Below are positions 35,234 through 46,366 of a DNA stretch of 64,000 bases, one piece after another. Made by a program: the position numbers and the translations under genes. The stretch lies in contig NC_089593.1 in NCBI RefSeq assembly GCF_019320115.1, positions 34,641,977 through 34,705,976 of the forward strand. Direction: 5' to 3'. Below the pieces are notes generated by a model. The model was given only the letters and a program-made list of their open reading frames with translations, was not told the origin of the DNA and searched no databases. The DNA comes from Miscanthus floridulus (taxonomy: Eukaryota; Streptophyta; Magnoliopsida; Poales; Poaceae). The first letter of the stretch is position 1. Each line of letters opens with the position of its first letter.

Positions 35234-36583
35234 CACTACTATAGTATTCTTTTGTGAGGCTGTGTGGGCAAACGGTCCGCCTGCATCGATTCATATGTGA
35301 AAATCAATTAAAAAAATAAAAAATGGTGAGCCCGTCGAAGAGCCCACTGAGCCCATCGATGTGCCCGCCAAGCCCACTATCATCCACAACCATAATATTA
35401 ATTTTCTTCTAGTGAGGTGGGGTTCTCCTAGTGTTTTGCCATTCAAAATTTAGTATAAATTTTCTCTACCAAATGCCTCCTAGTGAGATTCCCATGTGCT
35501 ATTATTAGTGTTAGTGTTTTTTATTATTACTACTTAAAAACACTAGGAGAATTCCACCATTTTGGTAGTGATTGCTGCCAGATCCGCGCGTGCATGCCAC
35601 CACTCGTTGGGGCCACCCTCCGCTCGTCGGGGCCGCCGTCCACCGAATCCACACATCGGGGCTGCCATCCACCGGATCCACGCGTCGGCGTCGCCTTCCA
35701 CCGCCGAATCCACAGTCGGGCCGCCCTCCACCGGACCGCATGTCGGGACCGCCGTCCACCAGATCCGCATGTCGGGGCCGCCCACCACCACCGGATCCGC
35801 GCATCGGGGCCGCCCTTGTCAGGTGGAGGCCACCTTGCCCATGCCGCCACTAGAGGCCCCACGCTGCAGACAGGTCCCCCGCGCTACTCCTCCGGGGTTC
35901 CCGCGCGCCGAGCTGCCGCCGGGGCTCCCGTGCGCCGCTCCTCCACAGGGAACCCGCATGGCGCTCTTCCGCCAGGGCTCCCGTGCGCCAAGCCTCCATG
36001 CGAGCGGCCATCGGAGAAGGCCCTGTGCGAGAGGAGAGAGAAAGAGCGGCCGCCGGTGAGGGAGAGAGAGCCCTACGCGAGCAGCCACCGGTGAGAGAGA
36101 GAGAGAGAGACAGAGGAGGAGGTGGTGCTCCAGAGGAGAGAGCCAAGAGAGGAGAGAGAGGTGGTGTGCGGCTATGGGTGAAGGGAAAGGTCATGTGGTG
36201 TGCGGTTCGAAACTCTAAGTCGCATATATATATATATACATATACACATGAAGACAGTAATGGGCTGCCATGGTTAGCAGGTTGGGCCTGATTTATGGAC
36301 GTGAGCGTCTTACAAATGTCCACCTCCGTAAATGATTTACCGAGGTGGATATTTTTTACCACCTCTGTAATTCCATTTTCGAAGGCGAGAACTTCCTGAC
36401 CGCCTCCATAAATAAAACGACCGCCTCCGTAAATCGATTTTGCGAGGCAGTCGTCTTTTGGGTGCCTCGGTAAATAAAATGACCGCCTCCGTTAATAGTC
36501 GGGTATTTTACGAGACACAACCATTGTGTCCGCCTCAGAAAATAAAAGTGGCGTGTCTCGTAAAAATCATTTTTGTAGTAGTG
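35234..36583. mobile_element. Non-autonomous CACTA element, 1.35 kb
   Basis: Ends CACTACTATAG and, reversed, CACTACTACAAAAATG. TSD CGT at 35231-35233 and 36584-36586. Right subterminal repeats of CCGCCTCCGTAAAT type at 36310-36560. The interior contains an inverted repeat (35415-35436 with 35536-35557), a GC-rich minisatellite and a GC-rich stretch to 36170, with no transposase. The GC-rich interior could be captured genic DNA. Confidence 0.85.
35620..35816. repeat. GC-rich minisatellite, unit about 33 bp
   Basis: Repeats of CCACCGGATCCGCGCGTCGG / GGGCCGCC type, about six degenerate copies. Frames on both strands across it are repeat-driven. Confidence 0.75.
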
Positions 36584-36586
36584 CGT

Positions 36587-37310
36587 GTTAGCACAAATTG
36601 ATTTAACCAAAATAGACATTTTTGATATGTATGTGGCACAAATAAACCGTTCTTGTGCTAAATATAGCACAAACCCACATTTCGCCATGTTCGCTCCTTG
36701 CATCTTAAAAATGTTTCTCTCCCCCTCTTTCTTATTACCTTGCTTGTTGTCTTGATGATAGGAGAACTATTATACTTCCATGTGTGGTACCCATAATCTT
36801 TTCTCATGTAATGCCCCTCTTCACCTGTAGGCTTCTTCTGTTTATACACCCATACAAGGTCCTTCATAGTTCACAACTTCACAAGACAAATAAAAGATGA
36901 GAAAAAGTCATACACCATGCATGGCATTAACTTAATGAGAACCCTAATGCATGACCATTATTAGGAGGTAGGAGCGTTAGCGAACTATAGTGCGGGCCAA
37001 GGAAGCTAATTAAGCCCAACCTGCAGGTAGGTTAAAAAAACATAATGAAGTAAACGCATCTTAGTTCACATCTTACTATCTAGATATGACAAAGTAGTGC
37101 TCCATGGTATCAAATCAATCCTGTGAGGCTGTGATTCAATCCTGTGAGGCTGTGATTCGGTGAAAGTGCCCTCACAATCACCTTTTGAGATTACAATCTT
37201 ACAAACATTATTTAATAATCGAATAAGTCATGGTCATGGAGACAACCTGCACTAGTTTTGTTTACCTACTAGCTGCCCTTATGTCCACAAAAAAATTGAA
37301 TGGGTTGCTC
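36587..37310. other. Region upstream of NPF pseudogene
   Basis: No gene seen. A 21-bp tandem duplication (ATCCTGTGAGGCTGTGATTC) lies about 37118-37158. Probably the former promoter region of the NPF gene. Confidence 0.5.
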
Positions 37311-37320
37311 TCATTCCTTG

Positions 37321-37330
37321 GCTATAAAAA
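37321..37330 (+). promoter_or_regulatory. TATA box of NPF gene
   Basis: GCTATAAAAAGC, about 100 bp upstream of the predicted ATG at 37421, at a plausible plant TATA-to-ATG distance. Confidence 0.6.
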
Positions 37331-37420
37331 GCATTAGTTGCTGGCAGAGACCATAAGGAGAGTGACACAGAAAACCCAAGAGACGTCGTTGGTCAAGTGA
37401 AGTGAATTTGTTGGCTTGCG

Positions 37421-37540
37421 ATGGGTGTTCTGAGCAATAGCTGCAGGAGCCATGGCTTTGCAATGCCTTGTAGACTGGAAGGGGACGGCCGGTTAACCCC
37501 CAAAGGCAAGGTGGCGTAAAAGCCACCATGTTCATCTACT
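37421..37540 (+). pseudogene. NPF exon 1
   Basis: ATG at 37421 begins MGVLSNSCRSHGFAMPCRLE. A one-base loss near 37516 creates TAA after GKVA. Downstream of it the other frame gives KATMFIY and then the donor ACT|GTAAGT. Confidence 0.85.
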
Positions 37541-37797
37541 GTAAGTAAAAAATGAACCATCTCCTTTTGGTTTTACAACGAATATCGCCAGGTATATATA
37601 GTAAAAAAATCAATGGTAAGAATCAAGTTAAGTTATATTTTCTAAAGGTGACCGGGAAAAATTGCTCTTGTTGCTGAAACGAATCTTGAACAGTGTGTGT
37701 GATCATCATTTTACAACAATTTGAAGATGGGTATGAATAAATCAATGCAAAGGTATAGTGGTGAACTGGTGATTCTTCCACTGTGTTTAATTTGCAG

Positions 37798-38017
37798 TCC
37801 TGGTTGTGATGACGAACATTGGAAACATCCCGATGCTGTTGAACGTGGTGAGCTACCTGCATGGCAAGATGCATATGGGCATCGCCGACGCCTCCACCAC
37901 TGCCACTAACTTCTTCGGTGCAATCTGCGTCTTCACCTTCTTTGATATGCTTTTATCTCCGACTCCTACGTCAAGCGTTTCTACACCATCCTCATATTCG
38001 CACCCATCGAGATTGTG
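37798..38017 (+). pseudogene. NPF exon 2
   Basis: Acceptor TTTGCAG|TCC. Encodes VVMTNIGNIPMLLNVVSYLH and MGIADASTTATNFFGAI. A frameshift near 37950 precedes FISDSYVKRFYTILIFAPIE. Donor GTG|GTGAGT. Confidence 0.9.
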
Positions 38018-38086
38018 GTGAGTATGTATACGTACCTCAGTCAGTAGCACAAAAATATACTTGAACTCTTGCCATGGACAGGCTAG

Positions 38087-38243
38087 GGTTACATGCTGCT
38101 AGCATGCCAAGCTCACTTCCCGTCGCTGCGCGCACCCGCCACCGTGCGACATCGTGAACCACCCCAGCGAGTGCACGACGGTGAGCGGCCGGAACCTAAG
38201 CCTGCTGACGCTGGGCCGGTACGTGATCCGGATTGGCGAGGGC
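38087..38243 (+). pseudogene. NPF exon 3, 5' part (before hAT insertion)
   Basis: Acceptor GGCTAG|GGT. Encodes GYMLLACQAHFPSLR, a one-base insertion near 38132, then CDIVNHPSECTTVSGRNLSL and ending RIGEG at the hAT target site GCGAGGGC. Confidence 0.9.
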
Positions 38244-38873
38244 CAGGGTTTTTTTTACCGGTAGAAAAAAAATTTCGTCACTTGCCGATAAATGCGATAT
38301 TTCGGAAATTTCGGAAATTTTGGACCAAATTTAAACAAATTTAAATTTTTTCAAAAAAAATGACAGAACTTCAACTAAAACTATCTCTAATCCTTGCACA
38401 TCACATTTGCATATAATAAATAGCAATATATCACAAGTTATAACACACAATTGATATATCCATAGCACGGTGCATCATGATAATGCAAAGTCCTAAATAT
38501 TAGTAGTCTAACTGTCTAACAGTCCCAAATAGTAGTCTTAACAGTCCCAAATATTACACCTAAATAGAGACTTGGAAAGTCTCAATATTACATGTCCATG
38601 GCATTGCAAATTAATGAAGTGCCCAATATTACATGTTTAAATACATCCCAAATATATGCAAAATGCTGGAACTTGCACCATACTGCAGCTCCATATCTTC
38701 TCCTTTGGGGCTTCGGTTTGCATCACCATTGACCATTAAAGCATTCATATGCTACAAAAGTGTAAGTCAACAATTTCACATGTAAGGTCTATGTAGCTAA
38801 GTTACTATGGGAACTAAGTTGAAAGCTAATAAATACATAACCAAGTCAGTGGGGAGATTCTTCATCTAACCTT

Positions 38874-41800
38874 TTAGAGATCTTTGACACTCTTGAGAGT
38901 TGGTTTCTTCTTCCTAGTTGACCTTGGACGGAAATGAACCGATTTCTCAATCCTAATACTTGAACTACCACGAACTCTACTACCACTAGCACCTTCACCT
39001 ACACAATCATAATTTTCATAAAGGAACTTGAATGTTGAAAATAACCGAAACAGCTAAAGCAAACTGAAACTCACCATCTCCTTTGGTTACACCGGACGTA
39101 CCACCATCAGCTTTGTCTCCCTCCACATCATCATCACCTAGGAAGCAAAATAGATTTTCAACAAAATCACATGTTATTCACAGTAAATTAGAAATCACAA
39201 CTGCTATAGTTTATTTGAACAAAAAGCTCACAATCACCTTCATTGTCAGAACTAGCAGAGCTGCTGTCCTGTAACTCAGCATATATTGGGCTACCATGTG
39301 GAGAATCTGAATCAGAGTCATCTTCAAATAAATCTTCAGGTTCATCTTCCTCCAATTGCACCTTCCTTTTCTTCTTACCGCCCTTTTGACCGAAACAAAG
39401 TTTCCTCTTGAATGCGGCCACTTCCGATATGTCCATCTGTAGCTCGTCAATAAGAAAGCCTCCAGGCATGGTCCAATCATCAGCCTCAAGGGCATATTCA
39501 TCCAGTATCGGTGTAGACTCAGACCTAGAGTGGCATAGCCAGTCCATGATGGGGTTGGTTTCATCAAAAAAAGCAGCATCCATCATCAAGCTATATGGAT
39601 CTGTCTCCTTCTCTTTAAGGCTTTGAAAATCAGCTTCAAATTGTTGGATGTACAGCTTCAGATTATAATGAACATAGACCAACTTCATAAGCTTGTCATA
39701 ACTCAACTTATTTCTCAATTTAGTATGAACCAGAGCAAAAGTACTCCAGTTTCTCTCACATCCACTTGATGAATTGCATTGTGAAACAATGCGTATCGCA
39801 AGTTTCTGTAAATCTTTGCACTGACCTCCATATGAATTCCACCAATCAGCTGCAGTGAATTGATTAAATTTAGCATTTAGTTTACAAAAACAAATATGCA
39901 AACTGATTTGGCCAAGAAAATATAATACCTGGACTGGTTTGACCACGAAGTGCTGAGCTCCGAGCCTCTAATGATCCAAATAACATTTTCTTTTGACTGA
40001 ATATGTTCGTAAACTGGTCAATAGCTTTGGATGCCTCCTCTGGTGAGCTTGCTAACTTTTTGAGTGCAACAACTACAGCTAGTACAGCAGAATGATTTTG
40101 TGCAATTTTTGAGTGATACAGCGATTCAGGGTCAAGTGCAGCAGCTAGGAATGGGAATATGTAAAGAAGTATTAGTTAGAAAACTCCAACAACTGAAATA
40201 GAATGCAGCAGCTAATAATATTGTAAGATGTTTATGGCTGCCAATATTGATACGAACAACACAACAAATGCATGAAAAACGCTATAGATCAGTCTACAAC
40301 AAGTCTACCAGTTCTATGAGCAAGTTCAACAAAAAAATACATGAAAAAGGCATAAGTTATAGAATTTTCAGTGCAACTCTTAATTCTGTACCTGCAAGCA
40401 TGAGAGTTTCATTGAGAAGATATCGAGTTCTCCGATTTATTACTTCATTGATCCTATCTAGGAGATCCTTTGTAGCTTTTTTATCATGCTTCAATTTAGC
40501 AAATATTTCTCTCTGAGCTTTTAACATCCTTGGAATGAATCCAGATATTGTCCCATTCTTCTGTTGATCAGCAAATCGAAGCACACAATACAGTGGTGTG
40601 ACAGCTTTCAACACCAACTCCACATCTTCCCACCACACCCTACTTGTCAAGCAATCATATGTGAATTCATAGTCTAGATCATCTTTCCATTCACTATTTG
40701 CCCAATCATTGGACACCATCCATGCTTGAAATTTATTTTTTCTGTCCCAAAAACTTTGCAAGAATAAGAAAACTGTGCCAAATCTGGTGGCATTCCATCG
40801 AGTCAATTCTCCGCCTATCTTTTCTCTCATCGTAGCATGAAGCCTGGAAAAATAAGGACATGTGAGCTACACTTCTACATGGAGAAAATGCATGTTCAGC
40901 AGCTGGGAGAGTTGATTGTTTCTATGATTGATTGTTTCTTCTAATCTAAACATAAACAAGTCAAAGATAGGAGAGTTACCTATTATGGCTGTGGAAGAAT
41001 TTGCATATCCGTTGTGCACTTCGCACTACTTCATCAACCTCAGCAAAAGATGATATTTCTTTCAACATCAAGTTGATAGTATGTGCTGCACATGGCTGCC
41101 AAGTGATATGTGGATGTTCAGCTACAAGTTGCTTGCAAGCTGCCTTGTAGTTGGAACCATTATCAGTCACAATCTGAACAACATTCTTTGCCCCAACATC
41201 ATCTTCAACTACCTTTCTAATATGCCCATAAATAAATGCAGCTTTTTGGGAATGACCAGTTGCATCCACAGAACTATGGAAAAACATGCGGCCATTGCAA
41301 AATATCATGAAATTGATGATGCACATCTTGTATGGTCCTGTCCATGAATCACACATCACAGTGACTCCATATCGAGCCCAATTTTCCTTATGATCTTCCA
41401 TTTGAGCTAGCAAGTCTTCATAGTTCAAATCCAGCAAAGGGCCATCTATCTCTCTTCCCGATGGAATAGCCACTCCTTCTCCAAGCTGTTGGGTTAATTT
41501 AATGGCTGATGCAAAATATGGGCAGTTAGCTTTTGTTCCAGCAATATCATTGGCTTGGAACCACTTTGACCAAATTTTTCCAAGTCTAATTTTGGAATCC
41601 CCCTGCAGCATAATGTCCACCCTAGGCTGCGATGGTGCCTTGCTGCGTGCCAAATCTAAATCAAATGGAGCTTGAGAAACACTAGGACTCCGATAGAACC
41701 TACTGATTGTAGTCTGATTCCCCGAGCCACTTGCTCTCTCTGAAGGTGGAGTGTTACTATTGCATCTTTCACCACATACAGGCTGGTTCCTGCTGCTTGC

Positions 41801-42732
41801 CCCAAACAATGGTGAATAGCTAACACCTGACCTCCCTATATCCCTCATTGATTCCCTTAATGCCCATTCAAGCTGCCCATCTTCATCACGAGGAATGTTA
41901 GACCTTCTAGCATCTCCATAAGCTTCCTCCATAATTGCCTTTTCCACATAGAGACGATGTTCCTTAGCATCAGCCCTATTCTTTCTCCCTCTTGCACTCT
42001 CTGCCAACATTATATTCCTCACAAACTTTGGCACATTTTCACATGACACCACATCCCCCGCCATTCCAGCTAGATGATTCCTCAGACGGGTCACACCTCC
42101 ACTATCCCTTTTAATCGAACAATAAGCACAACTGAAACCATTGCTTTTCCACTTATCTCCATGGCTCCAAGCCTCCGTAATTGGTCCTCGTAGACGCACC
42201 TCAGTCCCTACAGTTCAAAAGAAAGAAAATACATTAACTTGGTACCAAAATGTGATTTAACTTATATTGAACTGAAATCTGAGCAAACTGAGTATTAACA
42301 GAAATCTGAGCAAACTGAAATCGTAGACAAAGCTCATATTACCATACAAAATATTTAGAACCTCACTAAACAAGTGTGGGCTGTGCACAAAGTAAATCAG
42401 GATATGGTGTAAAACACATGCAGCAAGGATGGCAATATATATACAATGATGCACAAGACACATAGACAAAGCTCATTACAATACAAAATTATGTGCTGGA
42501 TAATGTAAAACCACTAGAAAATGATCAAATGTCGTGCAAAACCATTGCAGTGCACCTCCATTGCAAAATCATATGCAAGCTCACCTGTTTTACTCCTCAC
42601 AATATCGCCGGCTCCACCGGAGTAGCTGTCGCGCCCGCCACCAAGTACCTTGCTGCAACGTTGCCGCTCCGTCGCAGCCGTTCTGTCTTGCCCACCAATG
42701 GCATTGGCATCTGGTTCTTCTATCCTCAGCAT
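38874..42732 (-). CDS. hAT transposase, 947 aa, seven exons
   Basis: Predicted minus-strand exons: 42585-42732, 40980-42207, 40392-40843, 39929-40144, 39238-39849, 39075-39137, 38874-38998. All introns are GT-AG. The sum is 2844 nt with one ATG, one TAA and no internal stop. The protein cuts and pastes its own element in the nucleus. Domains: BED-type zinc finger (about residues 60-110, FSCAYCSIKRDSGGVTRLRN then HLAG), DUF659/RNase H-like core with VMCDSWTGP and QIVTDNGSNYKAA carrying catalytic Asp residues, CAAHTINLML, and the C-terminal dimerisation region (ADWWNSYG; SGCERNWSTFALVHTKLRNK). An acidic stretch and a basic tail (RPRSTRKKKPTLK), a possible nuclear signal, end it. Expression cannot be judged. 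Confidence 0.88.
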
Positions 42733-44514
42733 GGCGTTGTGATGATTTCTGTACTACTAACTAGTTGCTAGCACTTGGTGCTCATCACACAGGCAACTGT
42801 AATGTGAGCAAATAGGATCTATAAATCATTGTGTTCTTGGTGCAACATTTGACTCATGTTACTCTTTCTGGTGTTTGTTTCCTTATGGTTTGGACATGTC
42901 TGAATGCAAAGTGCTGCATTTATTTTTCCTTGACCTGTTGATTCATCGACTTGTCACAAATTCTCTAATAATAATTTAACAATGATTATATATATTGCAA
43001 TTATGATGATCTGACACATATTTGTTGTGAGGCGTCTGTCACGTTTGTAACTATCTTGTAGACTGTTAAATACTGGAGGCAACAATGCTATATATAAGAG
43101 CCAATGCATTTTGTGCTCACACGAGTCACTCGCAAGTAGAATTTATCATATTTTTGTTGCTCTCGCCATATATATCCCCATGCAGAGCTCAAATAGCATC
43201 GACCTAAACCTTGGGAGCGTAGTGGATTGTTTCGCTCTCTCTCTGAATTTGAGCAATCCACACAATAGCAAGCTGCAAATAACATGCATGGTTGATTGAG
43301 ATTCATGGAAGCTTCTCAAGGAAAATCCAGAGGACTGGTGCCACATCTCTCTTTGCAGCAGCCTAGAATGGTAGCACCACAGCAAGACGCAGCAGCCGAG
43401 TAGGCAACAATAAACAGAGGAACTAATTGCTAACAGAGTGCATCCTATAGCAGAACAGTTATACATAGCGGAATCATTCAGTGAGGATCATAAGCACAGG
43501 TTTTCAACTGGCATGCACTTCTCTATCTTTGCTAAGGAGCTAGTATAGGAACTTAGGACATATTCTACAACTAACTAGTACTCTATTGATATACTAGGAG
43601 GTAAGGAAATGGATCACACCAATTCTTTTGATAAGAATCAACCAGTAGAAACAAGGGTTGACCTCTATTTGCCATCGTTTTAGTAGAAACGAAAATCGAA
43701 ATCCAATGTTTGATCTACATTGCAATTGATGTCATCCATTTTGACACAACACGTTCTTTTATCGTATATATCAGCAAACACTTGACCCTTCGAGACTGTT
43801 GCCCATGCATGTTTGTCTTTTTGGATCATTGTTTTCTTGAGTTTGAGTATTAAAGAGGTAATATTTTTGTCCCGTATATACATGACACAGAAAGAAAACG
43901 AATCACTTAACGGCTTGTTTAGCTCAGATCTAGCAACTTGGTACTCACTATCTGCTGCCGGAGGTGGCAGTGGCAGTGGCGGTGGCCTTGTGGCAGCGAC
44001 CGGAGTGACGCGCCGTCGGCAGCTCCTCCGCCTTCCCCGCTTGTGATTTAGGTCCTCCACCGTCGGCAACCCCGTCACCACCGTCGGCACGGGCGGGGAG
44101 GGCTGGCGGCGCGCCGGCACGGGCGGGGAGCCGGGGAGAGGCCACCCGCGCGGCACAGGCGTGAGGGCGGGCGCCAGCAACGCGCTGGTGCCGCGGGCGC
44201 GCGGCGCAGAAGTGAGGGCGGGCGCGCGGCGCAGGCGTGCGTGAGGGCGATTTGGGGGAGTGGTGCTGAAGGATTTTGCAATGGAGGTCGATTTGGGGAA
44301 TTGGGGGAGTAAAATGAGTGGATTTAGGGTTTCGGGGACTATATGGTGGGCTGGACGGTGGGAATCGGCGTTCTGGGCCTTTTGGCGCGCGATTTAGGCG
44401 GGGAGGCCGAATTCAGCTGAAAAATTTGACCGGCATGGGATTTTTTTCGGGACCCACCGAAACATACGAAATTTCGGGTTTTTCGGCGAAATTTCGCCGA
44501 AATTGTTTTCCTTG
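42733..44514. other. hAT element 5' flank of transposase
   Basis: No supported coding exon. AT-rich to 43900, then GC-rich (43940-44260). It probably contains the transposase promoter and 5' leader. A Pro/Arg-rich minus-strand frame at 43680-44180 has no recognisable domain. Confidence 0.45.
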
Positions 44515-44522
44515 GCGAGGGC

Positions 44523-44810
44523 GCCGTGCGGGTGTGCGCGGCGGCGCTGGGCGGCGACCAGTTCGACAGCGACGACCCGCGGGAGGTCCGCGGCAAGGTC
44601 AGCTTCTTCAACTGGTACGCCTTCTGCATCTTGCTGGGCGGATTCGTGGGGCTGGTGTTCGTGGTGTGGGTGCAGAACAACGAGGGCTGGGACCTCGGCT
44701 TCATGCTGTCCGCGCTCGTCGCGCTCCTCGGCACCCCCGTCCTCGTCGCCGGCCTGCCTTTCTACCGCCACCAGAAGCCCACTGGGAGCCCCCTCACAAG
44801 AATGCTTCAG
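44523..44810 (+). pseudogene. NPF exon 3, 3' part (after hAT insertion)
   Basis: Resumes AVRVCAAALGGDQFDSDD in frame with the upstream piece. Encodes two membrane segments (FFNWYAFCILLGGFVGLVFV; LSALVALLGTPVLVAGLPFY) and ends MLQ at donor CAG|GTAGAC. Confidence 0.93.
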
Positions 44811-44970
44811 GTAGACATCATATAGACGTTGATTATCTCCGTTTGGAAAGTTAGCAAGATTTTCAACTGTACTGAAAGTGTTAGCACTATTTTCTATGGA
44901 AAATATTGTGCTATTTTTTCTATGAAAATATATTGTGAAATCTGGTGATCATTTTTTGTGTGAACCACAG

Positions 44971-45077
44971 GTTTTTGTGGCAGCTTTTAGGAAGAGGAAT
45001 CTTTCAGTGCCTGAGGATTTGGTTGGGATGCACGAGACCACCAGCATCGAAGTGCTGGAGAGAACTTCAGGTTTCAA
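44971..45077 (+). pseudogene. NPF exon 4
   Basis: Acceptor ACCACAG|GTT. Encodes VFVAAFRKRNLSVPEDLVGM and ends SGF before donor AA|GTAAGT. This is part of the large cytosolic loop. Confidence 0.92.
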
Positions 45078-45235
45078 GTAAGTGGGCTTATCTCCATCCA
45101 TGTCTGCCAGAACCCCACGTAGAAGAGTACTCTCCCTTCTGTTTCACAATATAAGTAAACATTTCCAGATACAAAAAAGTACATTTATATAAATGCAATC
45201 ATAGCCTCTTGTAATTAATTCTTCAAAAAAAAAAG

Positions 45236-45858
45236 GTTCCTCGACAAAGCGGCCGTGGACGACGGCGACGCGCGGCGGTGGTCGCTGTGCACGGTGACGC
45301 AAGTGGAGGAGGCGAAGATCATCCTCTGGATGCTGCCCGTCTTCGTGAGCTCCGTCCTCGGCTACCTGCCGATCCCGCTGCTCCTGACGTTCACGGTGCA
45401 GCAGGGCGGGACCATGGACACACGGCTGGGCGGCACCCACGTGCCGCCGGCGAGCCTGTTCGTCATCCCGATCGTGTTCCAGATGCTGATCCTGGTGGTG
45501 TACGACCGCGCCGTCGTGCCGTGGCTGCGCCGCGGCACGGGTACGCCGGCGGCATCATGCACCTGCAGCGGATCGGTGTCGGGTTCGCGTCCAACGTCGT
45601 GGCGCTCGCCGTGGTCGCGGCCGCCGAGATGTCGGTGTTCTGGCTGACGCCACAGTTCTTCCTGCTGGGCGTCATGGACGTCACCTCCTTCGTCGGCCTG
45701 CTCGAGTTCTTCTACAGCGAGGCCTCCGCCGGCATGAAGTCCATCGGGGGCGCCGTCTTCTTCTGCATCCTCGGCGTCGCGTCGTGGCTCGGGAGCGTCC
45801 TCATCCGGGTGGTCAACCGCGTCACCGCGCGCCACGACAGGGGCACTGGGTGGCTGGA
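45236..45858 (+). pseudogene. NPF exon 5, 5' part (before CACTA insertion)
   Basis: Starts FLDKAAVDDGDARRWSLCTV. Then helices (GYLPIPLLLTFTVQQ; ASLFVIPIVFQMLILVVYDR), a one-base loss near 45541, LQRIGVGFASNVVALAVVAA, MSVFWLTPQFFLLGVMDVTS and FFYSEASAGMKSIGG. The loop normally found between the AVVAA and MSVFW segments looks shortened. Ends TGGCTGGA at the CACTA target. Confidence 0.92.
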
Positions 45859-45891
45859 CACTGCTACAGAATGGATTTGTTGTTCTGGGCG

Positions 45892-46105
45892 ATAACGGCC
45901 TTTAGTTCCGGTTACCACGCCGGGACAACGATCCCGGGACTAAAGATGAAACCTTCAGTCCCGGGTCATCGAGCCGGGACTAAAGATGAACCTTTAGTCC
46001 CAGTTGGTGTTACCAACCGGGACTAAAGGTCCTCCAGCTGAGCAAACCTGGCCGCACCCTTTAGTCCTGGTTGGTAACCCCAACCGAGACTAAAGGTTCC
46101 TTTTC
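45892..46105. repeat. Left subterminal repeat array of CACTA
   Basis: Inverted pairs of CCTTTAGTCCCGGTTGG and CCAACCGGGACTAAAGG type, about four, with mutations. Presumed binding sites for the element's regulatory protein. Confidence 0.88.
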
Positions 46106-46366
46106 TTTTTCTTTTTTTTTGTTTAATTTATTTTCAGTTCAGTTACATATATTTGTTTAATATATAATATGTTTTTATATACGTATTCTACGCTGCTAAT
46201 ATAAATACACGCACGCATATAATTACATCTAATTCTCATCTCGAGCATTATTATATTCGAATAAAGTATGAAACTATATATATTATAGATATATATGTAT
46301 ATATACAACACTTTCATAATCTTGTTCTCGAAAATAACGATATCAATAAACATTTAATTTACATCA

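Larger units (their letters stand above)
38244..44514 (-). mobile_element. hAT transposon, 6.3 kb, possibly autonomous
   Basis: 8-bp TSD GCGAGGGC at 38236-38243 and 44515-44522. Left end CAGGGTTTTTTTTACC. Right end, reversed, CAAGGAAAACAATTTCGG. These short imperfect termini are normal for hAT. Subterminal ATTTCGG/CCGAAAT motifs cluster at both ends. It carries a full transposase gene on the minus strand with an intact predicted reading frame. Confidence 0.95.

Noticed and set aside
45870..45905. Apparent continuation of the transporter helix across 45870 (MDLLFWAITAF-like frame)
   Set aside because: This is the CACTA terminus. The true C-terminus is at 60434-60626 and matches in frame with the GGA duplication.
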